Shown here: positions 34,880 to 41,809 of the stretch, piece after piece
Layout of the letters: every line of letters begins with the position of its first letter
Position numbering within the stretch: position 1 is the stretch's first letter
NCBI RefSeq assembly: GCF_008831505.1
Contig: NZ_CP044507.1
Span: 1,984,001 to 2,048,000, forward strand
Direction: 5' to 3'
DNA from: Chryseobacterium sp.
GTDB lineage: Bacteria > Bacteroidota > Bacteroidia > Flavobacteriales > Weeksellaceae
Length of the DNA stretch: 64,000 bases
Notes under the pieces: model-generated
The model's database searches: none
The model's input: only the letters and a program-made list of their open reading frames with translations
Told to the model about the DNA's origin: nothing
Position numbers and translations under genes: made by a program

Positions 34880-35593
34880 TTAGTGCACTGCGGTACCACG
34901 GCGCTTCAGAGCGCGTGAAGAACTCTCTTCCACCTCGTCTGTATCTCTTTTTGCGGAAAAGTTGATGAAACTTTCAGCAATATCCGTAAGTTGGCGGTCG
35001 GTCTGATCTTCCTCATCCAACGTCCTGTGCAAGAGGTTGGAAGCCTCACTCAGCCCAAGGGTTTCTGCCAGTGCAGCTAAGCCGCCATAACTGGCAATCT
35101 CGTAATGCTCTACCTTCTGAGCGGCTATAATCAAGGCAGCATCACGCGTCATACTACCTTCTTCCGTTTCTTCTATCACTGCTTCTCCCTCCCGCAGAAT
35201 ACCTAATATTGCTTCACATTTCTTGGCTTCGGGATCTTCGCCCATGCTTCTGAAAACTTTTTCAAGTCTTGAGATATGTTTCATGGTTTGCAGCGCATGG
35301 TCTTCAAATGCTTCTTTTAGCTCCTCGGTGGTAGCTGCTTCCTGCATTTTCTTTAAACCATCCTTAATCTCCTTTTCAGCAAAATAGATATCCTTCAGTC
35401 CGTTTGTAAAGAACTTATACAGCGGACCGTCCTGCTCAGTTTCAGAAACAAATTTGGGAGTACCTGCACTGTTCTTTTCGGGGTTTCCACCACCTCCAGT
35501 GCTGGCGTTGCCTGTAGCCATTTCCGCAGGACTGCTTTCCTGGCTACTCATATCATTTTCGGTTATTTTACCTTTTTGATCTTTATTGCTCAT
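34880..35593 (-). CDS. DUF892 (YciE/YciF) ferritin-like protein
   Basis: 237 residues. A ~65-residue hydrophilic leader rich in Gly, Ser and Asn precedes the DUF892 domain (residues ~70-220): LYKFFTNGLKDIYFAEKEI, FEDHALQTMKHISRLEKVF and AQKVEHYEIASYGGLAAL, where the E-x6-Y and H-x-x-x-L positions are the ferritin-like metal-site region. YciE/YciF relatives are induced by osmotic and general stress; function is not settled. It ends in a basic tail (ALKRRGTAVH). The gene follows the Gly/Ser-rich protein gene but a terminator lies between them. Confidence 0.85.
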   Translation of the reverse strand: MSNKDQKGKITENDMSSQESSPAEMATGNASTGGGGNPEKNSAGTPKFVSETEQDGPLYKFFTNGLKDIYFAEKEIKDGLKKMQEAATTEELKEAFEDHALQTMKHISRLEKVFRSMGEDPEAKKCEAILGILREGEAVIEETEEGSMTRDAALIIAAQKVEHYEIASYGGLAALAETLGLSEASNLLHRTLDEEDQTDRQLTDIAESFINFSAKRDTDEVEESSSRALKRRGTAVH

Positions 35594-35616
35594 TCTTTTT
35601 CATTTTTAATGTAAAA

Positions 35617-35640
35617 AGCCCGCTGCCTGAACAGCAGGCC
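35617..35640 (-). terminator. Terminator after the Gly/Ser/Asn-rich protein gene
   Basis: On the minus strand GGCCTGCTG and CAGCGGGC pair around TTCAGG and are followed by TTTTTAC. It falls between the stop at 35649 and the DUF892 start at 35593. Confidence 0.75.
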
Positions 35641-35648
35641 CTGATTAA

Positions 35649-36698
35649 TTAATGGCGGCTGCCTTCGTTATTACCGTTGCTGCGGCTTCCAAATCCACCA
35701 CGGCGGCCGGATCTTTCCTGTGAACCGTCATAGCTGCTGTTTCTGTTACGGTCCGACCAGCCGTCTGAGGAACCCCGTGACGACGAGCGTCCATAGTCAT
35801 TTTCTGAACTCCAGCCACCACGGTTTCCGGAATATTCATTGCTTGAGGCATTGCTGCCCCCTGATCCGCCCCTACCGGACTGCCAGGAGCCGTCTCCATA
35901 TTCGTTGCGGTTACCGCTGTGCCTGTCATAGGAATTGTCCCTACCTGATCTGCCCTCATAATATCCCTCACTGCCATACATTTCCCTTCCACCACGGCCG
36001 CGGCGGTCTCCGTAATGATCTCCGTACTGCGAATCCTGGTTCCTTGAATAGCTGTCGCTGCCTCTGCTTCCACCGTGAGCACCTCTAAAACGTGCGTTCC
36101 CGCCTTCCTGACTGCCGCCCCGGCCATAATCCCAGTCTTCATTACTATCCGAACCCCCGTATCCCTGACTACCTGAACTTCTGTAATCACTGTCGTAGCC
36201 GGAGTTGGACCTATTGCCCCTACCGCGGGCATCCTGTTGGTTCCAGTCGTCATTATAGGAGTTGCCTGTTCGGTTACCCCATTGCTCAGAATTGTATTCA
36301 TTATTATAATCCCGCTGACGGTTATATCCGCTATCGGACTGTGAGCCCTCCTGAGAATTACCGTATCCTGAGCGGTGCCGCTGAGAATAATCGTCCCAAT
36401 CATTTTCAGACCTGCCGAAGCCGCGGTTCATCCCGCTGAACTCTGCTGATCCGCCATGGTTTCCATGACCGTAGGAGCGGTCGTCTTCCCAGTTTCCCAT
36501 TCGGCTGCCACTTCGGCCTTCTGCTCCGTAACGGTTTTCATGCTCGAAGCCGCTGCCTCCATACTCACGTTCACTTCCGCCTCGCCTTCCGTTACCTCCG
36601 CCATGCGAATAGCGGTCTTGCTGATTACTGTACTGATTCTGATTACTTCTCCGCGTAGACCATTGGTCTTCATTTCCGGAATTTCTTCTGTCTTCCAT
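35649..36698 (-). CDS. Gly/Ser/Asn/Arg/Tyr-rich low-complexity protein
   Basis: 349 residues, almost wholly made of Gly, Ser, Asn, Arg, Tyr, Asp, Glu and Gln, with frequent RGG, GGS and YGS steps (NGRRGGSEREYGGSGFEHE; RGRGGREMYGSEGYY). Hydrophobic residues are nearly absent, with no signal peptide or membrane segment. The composition is that of intrinsically disordered, RNA-binding or phase-separating RGG/prion-like proteins; a link to stress is suggested only by the adjacent DUF892 gene. An overlapping frame (35645-36403) is also open but looks like a by-product of the GC-rich codons. It has a terminator, so it is likely expressed. Confidence 0.75.
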   Translation of the reverse strand: MEDRRNSGNEDQWSTRRSNQNQYSNQQDRYSHGGGNGRRGGSEREYGGSGFEHENRYGAEGRSGSRMGNWEDDRSYGHGNHGGSAEFSGMNRGFGRSENDWDDYSQRHRSGYGNSQEGSQSDSGYNRQRDYNNEYNSEQWGNRTGNSYNDDWNQQDARGRGNRSNSGYDSDYRSSGSQGYGGSDSNEDWDYGRGGSQEGGNARFRGAHGGSRGSDSYSRNQDSQYGDHYGDRRGRGGREMYGSEGYYEGRSGRDNSYDRHSGNRNEYGDGSWQSGRGGSGGSNASSNEYSGNRGGWSSENDYGRSSSRGSSDGWSDRNRNSSYDGSQERSGRRGGFGSRSNGNNEGSRH

Positions 36699-36783
36699 AA
36701 TAATAATATTTTTAGATTTGTTTTGGTAAGTGCTAAGTTAGCAGCATGTTACGGCCAAATGCAAATATTTTATGTTAAACAAA

Positions 36784-36805
36784 AAGGTGCCTACAACAGC
36801 ACCTT
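36784..36805 (-). terminator. Terminator downstream of a possible 29-residue ORF
   Basis: AAGGTGC (36784-36790) pairs with GCACCTT (36799-36805); on the minus strand five T follow. No annotated gene lies just upstream, which points to a small transcript from the right. Confidence 0.6.
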
Positions 36806-36836
36806 GTGAAATTAATTTAGAAATCAGTTTATTTTA

Positions 36837-36926
36837 TTAGCACCTATTAAACAGAAAGTTCAACACATAAATCGTCTGTACACACCATGCCATGCATAGC
36901 AAATGATAATAAGGATCATCTTTCAT
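36837..36926 (-). CDS. Possible small protein, 29 residues
   Basis: On the minus strand an ATG at 36926 opens a frame reading MKDDPYYHLLCMAWCVQTIY followed by VLNFLFNRC and a stop. The peptide has an acidic head, a hydrophobic middle with three Cys, and a polar end, so it could be a one-helix membrane peptide. Support comes from the terminator 32 bases downstream and the absence of any other gene to explain it. No clear ribosome site is visible. The rest of 36927-37624 holds only AT-rich DNA and the composite repeat at 37448. Confidence 0.35.
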   Translation of the reverse strand: MKDDPYYHLLCMAWCVQTIYVLNFLFNRC

Positions 36927-37447
36927 GGTTAAACATATACATAGATTCAGGGCAAATAATTGAGTATTTAATTTTAACACATCCCCGGCTTCCTCGTGCT
37001 TTGAACACGCTTTCTATTAAAATATTGTAACCAACTTGGCAGATAATGTAAGCACACGAAAATTAGGTGCAGTATATTAATAAGCAGTCCAGCGGGTTAA
37101 GCTTAACACTTATTAACACATATTTATCCACGGAAAGGGCAGCTCCGACCATTAGTTCATATTGAATCCAAAAATAAAACCTGCTTCCAATCGGATTTTT
37201 AGCAGAGCATGAATCCAGTCTCTGTTTACGGTTTTCTTAATTGGCACTTAACAATTGCACGGAACTGTTTGCGGAGATCCCATTCTCATCGCACCATATA
37301 ACAAACTTCGTAACTTGAGCTTAAAGTAATGTGGTCACCCTTTCTGGGGTCATCCAGCCATGGAGCATACAGCGATTCTCACAGAGCAAAATGCTCCAAA
37401 TACCAAAACCAACATCCAAATCTTAATTCTTGCCTTTAGGTTCTTCT

Positions 37448-37508
37448 GAATCTCAACCTCAACCTTGCCATTAGCCATTGGCTATAAGCTATAAGCTTTA
37501 TGCCTCTT
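37448..37508. repeat. Composite short-word array, copy 2
   Basis: CTCAACCTCAACCTT is followed by GCCATTA, GCCATTG, GCTATAA, GCTATAA, GCTTTAT, GCCTCTT. Same order as at 34629-34690, 2.8 kb away. Confidence 0.8.
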
Positions 37509-37624
37509 AAACTGCTATATCGCTAAATTGGCTACATTCAAATATCTGAAATCTGATGTTTGACATTTAACCTTTTAACTCAATCACTCAAATACTCTTC
37601 CACATCTAACAGCAGTCAACAACC

Positions 37625-38083
37625 TCAGTCCCCAACCACCTCCAGGATCTCGCCGTACTCAAACCCACGTCCCATTAAATATTTCACCGTTTTGGATTTT
37701 CGCTGATAGTCCTTGCCGGTTTGTTTTTCGTAATAGGAATCATAAATTTTACGAAGCGTCCTTTCATAATCTTCAGCATGGATTTCATCAAAACAGCTGC
37801 GGATCAGTTTTTCCGGTACTCCTTTGAACTTAAGGTGATTCAGGATCTTGTTTCGGCCCCAGGACTTTATGTAAAACTTACCGCGAATATAGCTCCTGAC
37901 AAAACGTTCCTCGTTAAGGTAGTTTTCCTCCATCAGATAGAGAAGGATTTCTTCCCTTGCTTCAGGAATCAGCAGGAAATCACGCATCTTCTGCTCCACT
38001 TCCTGATGGCATCTGTCCTGATAAACGCAGTAGTTCACCATCTTTTGTTTGATTTCCGAAAAAGTATAGGATTTGTGATGCAT
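37625..38083 (-). CDS. recX: Regulatory protein RecX
   Basis: 152 residues, typical RecX length. Three tandem three-helix units are visible: YTFSEIKQKMVNYCVYQDRC, ILLYLMEENYLNEERFVRSY (the L-x-x-x-x-x-I-x-E-x-R-F-x-x-x-Y/F pattern, residues ~46-65), and IKSWGRNKILNHLKFKGVPE (~73-92), then KTVKYLMGRGFEYGEI. RecX binds RecA filaments and limits recombination and the SOS response. No recA is in the window. Hexamer repeats flank the start. Confidence 0.9.
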   Translation of the reverse strand: MHHKSYTFSEIKQKMVNYCVYQDRCHQEVEQKMRDFLLIPEAREEILLYLMEENYLNEERFVRSYIRGKFYIKSWGRNKILNHLKFKGVPEKLIRSCFDEIHAEDYERTLRKIYDSYYEKQTGKDYQRKSKTVKYLMGRGFEYGEILEVVGD

Positions 38084-38093
38084 GGATTTTAGA

Positions 38094-38145
38094 TTGAGGT
38101 TAAGAATGAGATCAAGATCAAGGTTATGGTAGAGGTTAAGTAGGT
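38094..38145. repeat. Hexanucleotide array (GAGGTT/AAGATC words)
   Basis: 6-mers GAGGTT, AAGAAT, GAGATC, AAGATC, AAGGTT, ATGGTA, GAGGTT, AAGTAG just upstream of recX. It is in opposite orientation to the CCTTAG/CCTCAA array at 38251-38298. Confidence 0.65.
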
Positions 38146-38240
38146 GACTACTTTTGAGAGTGGGGTGACTTTGAGAAACAAAGCGTTATCGCTACCCAGG
38201 AAAACATGAAATTACAATCACGAAATCAACTTCCACACTG

Positions 38241-38298
38241 CTCCGCTTAACCTCAGCCTTAGCCTCAACCTTAGCCTCAGCCTCAACCTTAGCCTTTA
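38241..38298. repeat. Hexanucleotide array (CCTTAG/CCTCAA), left flank of the second four-helix-bundle gene
   Basis: TCCGCTTAACCTCAGCCTTA and then CCTCAA, CCTTAG, CCTCAG, CCTCAA, CCTTAG, CCTTTA, CCTCAG up to the stop of the four-helix-bundle gene at 38301. A near-identical TCCGCCTAACCTCAGCCTTA recurs at 38771, so the gene is enclosed by direct repeats. Confidence 0.85.
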
Positions 38299-38300
38299 CC

Positions 38301-38669
38301 TCAGCTCCCCCTTTTATTCTCCAGCGTTCTTATGATTTTATTCAACTCAAAAATGACGGTTTCCAGCATTATGATAATCCCTTCGGTTTTCTGTGCTTCA
38401 AAGTAGTGCACCCGGCAACCATACAGAAGATGGCTTTTGGTTTCATTCGCCGAACCTCTGGCTATTCTATAAAACTGGGATTTTTCCCTTTCACCGCCAC
38501 GTCCAAATCCTTCTGCAATATTAGCAGAAATACTTTCAGCCGACCTTCGAATCTGGGAGGTAAGCGCATAATCTTCCTTCCTGGGTAATGTTTCCGAAAT
38601 ATGATAAACTTCTGTAGCGATGTCCATTGCATTCTTCCAGACGGGCATCTGAGTGAAATCCGTGTACAT
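38301..38669 (-). CDS. Four-helix bundle protein (S23/IVS family), second copy
   Basis: 122 residues. Same family as the gene at 24.35-24.71 kb but clearly a different lineage: FTQMPVWKNAMDIATEVYHI (helix 1), YALTSQIRRSAESISANIAEG (the QIRR...NIAEG block, residues ~34-54), SQFYRIARGSANETKSHLLYG and a last helix ETVIFELNKIIRTLENK. Function unknown; relatives lie in 23S rRNA intervening sequences. The stop abuts a CCTTAG/CCTCAA hexamer array, and a CCTTAA array follows on the other side. Confidence 0.9.
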   Translation of the reverse strand: MYTDFTQMPVWKNAMDIATEVYHISETLPRKEDYALTSQIRRSAESISANIAEGFGRGGEREKSQFYRIARGSANETKSHLLYGCRVHYFEAQKTEGIIIMLETVIFELNKIIRTLENKRGS

Positions 38670-38770
38670 AAGACGAGGTTAAACTTAAGCATTATGTGGA
38701 ACTTCAATTTCAGTTGTGCGGGTTGCAGGCTTTGAGGTTAAATGAAAACTGAGAAAGAACTGTTGAACGA

Positions 38771-38839
38771 TCCGCCTAACCTCAGCCTTAACCTTAACCT
38801 TAACCTTAACCTTAACCTTAACCTCAGCCTCAACCTTAG
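38771..38839. repeat. Telomere-like (CCTTAA)6 array abutting the glyA stop
   Basis: After TCCGCCTAACCTCAG come six perfect CCTTAA units (38786-38821), then CCTCAG, CCTCAA and CCTTAG, whose TTA is the glyA stop codon (minus strand TAA at 38836-38838). Confidence 0.95.
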
Positions 38840-40104
38840 TATTGAAACAGCGGTCTGGAATCCATCAGTTCGTTCACCTCTTTGCGGACTCTGGAAATCA
38901 CCTCTTCATCCTTGAGGTTCATTACAACATCGTTGATGAGTGTGGCAATGGTTTCCATATCATCTTCCTTCATCCCGCGGGTAGTGATCGCTGCGGTTCC
39001 CAGGCGGATACCGGAGGTGGTGAAGGCGGATTTATCGTCAAATGGTACCATATTTTTGTTACAGGTGATATCAGCTTTAACAAGGGCTTTTTCGGTTTCT
39101 TTACCATTCACGTTTTTATTTCTGAGGTCCACAAGCATCAGGTGGTTATCGGTACCACCGCTCACGATATCAAACCCCTTGTCAATCATTGCTTTGGCCA
39201 GCGCCTGTGCATTGGCAACAACCTGCTTGGTATACACCTCAAATTTCGGATCAAGCGCTTCACCGAAAGCTACCGCTTTGGCAGCGATAACATGCTCCAA
39301 AGGTCCACCCTGTGTTCCAGGAAAGACTGCGCTGTCCAGCACCGCGCTCATCATTTTTGTTTCTCCCTTGGGCGTTTTGTGTCCGTAAGTATTTTCATAA
39401 TCCTTACCCATCATGATAAGCCCGCCGCGTGGTCCGCGCAGGGTTTTATGGGTGGTAGTAGTCACTACATGACAGTGTTCGAAAGGGCTGTTCAACAAGC
39501 CTTTGGCAATAAGTCCTGCCGGGTGTGCGATATCTGCCCAGAGTGTAGCTCCCACCTCATCGGCTACTTCGCGGAATTTCTTATAGTCCAGGTCGCGTGA
39601 ATAGGCAGAAAAACCGGCGATAATCATCTTTGGCTTTACTTCCAGCGCTTTCTGACGCATGGCATCGTAGTCGATAAGTCCGTCTTCGCGGTTCACGCCA
39701 TAGAAATTGGCATTATACTGAATGCCTGAAAAATTAACAAAACTACCGTGCGTAAGGTGCCCGCCCATAGAAAGGTCAAGGCCAAGGATGGAATCGCCAG
39801 GCTTAAGCACCGCCAGATATACTGCGGCATTGGCCTGCGAGCCGGAATGGGGCTGCACATTTACATACTCGATGCCAAAAAGTTCCTTAGCTCTTGCAAT
39901 GGCCAGGTTCTCAACCTCATCCACTACTTCACAGCCACCGTAATATCTTCTGCCCGGATATCCTTCCGCATATTTATTGGTAAGCACGCTGCCCATGGCC
40001 TTCATCACATTATCCGAAACAAAGTTTTCCGAGGCGATAAGTTCGATTCCGTGGGTCTGTCTTTTTCTTTCCTGTTCAATAAGGTCAAATATTGGGTCGT
40101 GCAT
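38836..40104 (-). CDS. glyA: Serine hydroxymethyltransferase
   Basis: 422 residues from Met at 40104; [19 protein letters not shown] is the conserved opening, so the open frame to 40146 is not used. Visible family motifs: [12 protein letters not shown] (~residues 19-30), [15 protein letters not shown] (~44-58), [14 protein letters not shown] (~85-98), DIAHPAGLI, and the PLP lysine in [18 protein letters not shown] (~218-235). It interconverts serine and glycine and feeds one-carbon units to tetrahydrofolate. The stop lies in a hexamer array. Confidence 0.97.
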   Translation of the reverse strand: MHDPIFDLIEQERKRQTHGIELIASENFVSDNVMKAMGSVLTNKYAEGYPGRRYYGGCEVVDEVENLAIARAKELFGIEYVNVQPHSGSQANAAVYLAVLKPGDSILGLDLSMGGHLTHGSFVNFSGIQYNANFYGVNREDGLIDYDAMRQKALEVKPKMIIAGFSAYSRDLDYKKFREVADEVGATLWADIAHPAGLIAKGLLNSPFEHCHVVTTTTHKTLRGPRGGLIMMGKDYENTYGHKTPKGETKMMSAVLDSAVFPGTQGGPLEHVIAAKAVAFGEALDPKFEVYTKQVVANAQALAKAMIDKGFDIVSGGTDNHLMLVDLRNKNVNGKETEKALVKADITCNKNMVPFDDKSAFTTSGIRLGTAAITTRGMKEDDMETIATLINDVVMNLKDEEVISRVRKEVNELMDSRPLFQY

Positions 40105-40329
40105 GATAAATTTTTGATTAAAGATTAGATAATTAGTATTTAACAAAAGAGATTCAGCGGTAAGAACTGCCCGTCCGGAGTTGGAAAATATAAATAATTC
40201 AACACCCGCTCAGTAACAGAAAAAACGCCGATATCTTTTTCCCAAAATTAGGCAAAATTTAGCTAAGGATAAAAGCCGAGGAGGAAGAAGTGGGTACGGT
40301 GGACAAATAATATTTAAGAGTCAATATTT

Positions 40330-40378
40330 CAGATGACAGATGTCAGATATCAGATGTCAGATATCAGATATCAGACTC
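40330..40378. repeat. Seven-unit heptanucleotide array, CAGATAT family
   Basis: CAGATGA, CAGATGT, CAGATAT, CAGATGT, CAGATAT, CAGATAT, CAGACTC head to tail. First of four such arrays in the 40.15-41.0 kb gap between glyA and the small gene at 41.05 kb; the gap has no ORF I can support. Confidence 0.95.
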
Positions 40379-40472
40379 ATGAGTCAAGATTTTGGATTTT
40401 GAATCATGAATTTTGAATTTCCCTCTGTGTCCGCTGTAAATTCTCTGTGTGCTCCGTGGTTAAATTAGAGAG

Positions 40473-40514
40473 CAGATTTGAGATGTCAGATATCAGATGT
40501 CAGATATCAGACTA
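40473..40514. repeat. Heptanucleotide array, CAGATAT family
   Basis: CAGATTT, GAGATGT, CAGATAT, CAGATGT, CAGATAT, CAGACTA. It leads directly into the 60-bp repeat at 40513. Confidence 0.9.
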
Positions 40515-40572
40515 TAGAGTTTAGTTTAGCTTTGTGTCCTTTGCGCAGGCTTTGTGTTCTTTGTGGTTAAAT
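40513..40572. repeat. 60-bp direct repeat, copy 1
   Basis: Identical over 60 bp to 40719-40778. It starts TATAGAGTTTAGTTTAGC and ends TTCTTTGTGGTTAAAT. The end word (TTTGTGGTTAAA) recurs, degenerate, at ~34.52, 40.87 and 49.10 kb and inverted at ~41.5, 41.63, 43.78 and 43.87 kb. Confidence 0.95.
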
Positions 40573-40672
40573 AGATCCCTTCGGGATGACAGAGGGTAAA
40601 GTATTATGGATTTTGAACTTAACTCCGTGCACTCTTTTTAAGCGCTGTGTGCTCCGTGGTTAAAGTAGAGTC

Positions 40673-40721
40673 CAGATTTCAGAGGTCAGATGTCAGATGT
40701 CAGATATCAGATATCAGATAT
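40673..40721. repeat. Seven-unit heptanucleotide array, CAGATAT family
   Basis: CAGATTT, CAGAGGT, CAGATGT, CAGATGT, CAGATAT, CAGATAT, CAGATAT. It leads directly into the second 60-bp repeat. Confidence 0.95.
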
Positions 40722-40778
40722 AGAGTTTAGTTTAGCTTTGTGTCCTTTGCGCAGGCTTTGTGTTCTTTGTGGTTAAAT
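40719..40778. repeat. 60-bp direct repeat, copy 2
   Basis: Base-for-base identical to 40513-40572, 206 bp away. The surrounding words (TGTGCTCCGTGGTTAAA before, CAGATAT array in between) are also shared, so a ~120-bp block was duplicated. Confidence 0.95.
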
Positions 40779-41026
40779 TACCAAGAACTCAATAATCAAT
40801 TGTTAAGATTTTAAATTATGAACTATTGATTTTTCTCTGTGTGCGCTGTAATTTCTCTGTGTCTCTGTGGTTAAATAAACCCGGAAGGCGCGATGTCAGA
40901 TCTCAGATTTAAGATTTTAATTTGAGGAAAGAAGAAAGACAATTCAACTAACCTCCTAACCACTCAATCACCCAATCACCATACTACTCAATCACCCAAC
41001 TCCGGCGTCAACTCAAAAAAAATAAA

Positions 41027-41034
41027 TATCTTTA
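41027..41034 (+). promoter_or_regulatory. -7 box (TATCTTTA) for the small gene at 41.05 kb
   Basis: TATCTTTA fits TAnnTTTG except for the last base and lies 18 bases before the ATG at 41052. Confidence 0.45.
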
Positions 41035-41051
41035 CTCAATAATTGAACAGA

Positions 41052-41348
41052 ATGAAACATAAAAAGAAATACAAAAAGGAGCTTATTAAATCCCTTAAAA
41101 CACTGGCTTTTACCGAACATGAGCTATTGGAAACAATGACCAACCTGATGTTGTTGAAAGAGCTCAAAAAGAACGACATCACTTTTGAAAAAGGTGATAC
41201 ATTCTCCTTTGAAGACAATATCTTTGATTACAGTGAAGACAAGAACATCCGCAAACTGGCCAAACTGCGCCGAAAAATGATCAAAACCATGGGTAAATTA
41301 GTTGACGGCACTGAGTTCAAGGACAAGGAAATTGAATTCCTGGCCTGA
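41052..41348 (+). CDS. Small basic hypothetical protein
   Basis: 98 residues from the ATG at 41052; the frame also has a TTG at 41043, but MKHKKKYKKELIKSLKTLAF is a more natural start. Highly charged: a Lys-rich head, a helical FTEHELLETMTNLMLLKELK (~residues 20-39), an acidic middle (FEDNIFDYSEDKN) and a basic KLRRKMIKTMGKL. No signal peptide or membrane helix. I do not recognise the family. A terminator lies ~85 bases downstream, and repeat arrays in opposite orientation flank it on both sides. Confidence 0.7.
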   Translation: MKHKKKYKKELIKSLKTLAFTEHELLETMTNLMLLKELKKNDITFEKGDTFSFEDNIFDYSEDKNIRKLAKLRRKMIKTMGKLVDGTEFKDKEIEFLA

Positions 41349-41434
41349 TTTACTGCCTCCCAATAATATAAAAAATTTCATGCTGGAAGCTGTGCCACTT
41401 TTCGTGGTTGTTCAACTTTCCTTCCCATACAAGA

Positions 41435-41462
41435 AACCGCAGAAGTCCGCTGCGGTTTTTTC
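41435..41462 (+). terminator. Rho-independent terminator
   Basis: AACCGCAG (41435-41442) pairs with CTGCGGTT (41450-41457) and is followed by TTTT. It ends the transcript of the 98-residue gene. Confidence 0.8.
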
Positions 41463-41555
41463 TATACTGCTTCATTGATCTTTGCCCTGGCTCTTGGCTC
41501 TATCTAACCACAGAGCACACAGAGCTTAAACAGAGCGCACAGAATTTAATCCAAA

Positions 41556-41597
41556 ATCTGAAATCTGAAATCTGAGATCTGATATCTGATATCTAAA
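41556..41597. repeat. Heptanucleotide array, ATCTGAA family (inverse of CAGATAT)
   Basis: ATCTGAA, ATCTGAA, ATCTGAG, ATCTGAT, ATCTGAT, ATCTAAA. The 41.35-41.81 kb gap also holds inverted TTAACCACAAAG words; no ORF is supported there. Confidence 0.95.
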
Positions 41598-41693
41598 ATC
41601 CTGGCCCCTGGCTCTAACCTAACCACAAAGTTCACAAAGTCCTTCACAAGGAACACAAAGAAGGCCGCAGAAATTCTCCGCGGCCTTATCTTT

Positions 41694-41742
41694 TCTCTGA
41701 AATCTGACGTCTGATATCTGAAATCTGATGTCTGATGTCTAA
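41694..41742. repeat. Seven-unit heptanucleotide array, ATCTGAT family
   Basis: TCTCTGA, AATCTGA, CGTCTGA, TATCTGA, AATCTGA, TGTCTGA, TGTCTAA, ending 68 bases before the nrdA stop codon. Confidence 0.95.
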
Positions 41743-41809
41743 CATCAGTTCTCTTTCCTCTAAATAAGAAATCTTGTCTCTTATCTCTGGTCTCTTAATC
41801 TCTCTCCAC

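Noticed and set aside
35645-36403. Long second open frame (252 codons) over the Gly/Ser-rich gene
   Set aside because: It overlaps the 349-codon gene in another frame, has a Thr/Ala/Ile-rich composition typical of a frame-shifted reading of GGN/AGN codons, and lacks any family pattern.
38786-38821. Telomere or replication end
   Set aside because: The (CCTTAA)6 run is short, internal, and one of several short-word arrays; flanking housekeeping genes show a continuous chromosome.
40330-40780. CRISPR array
   Set aside because: Repeats are 7-nt tandem words and one duplicated 60-bp block, with no regular spacers of 30-40 bp and no cas genes in the window.
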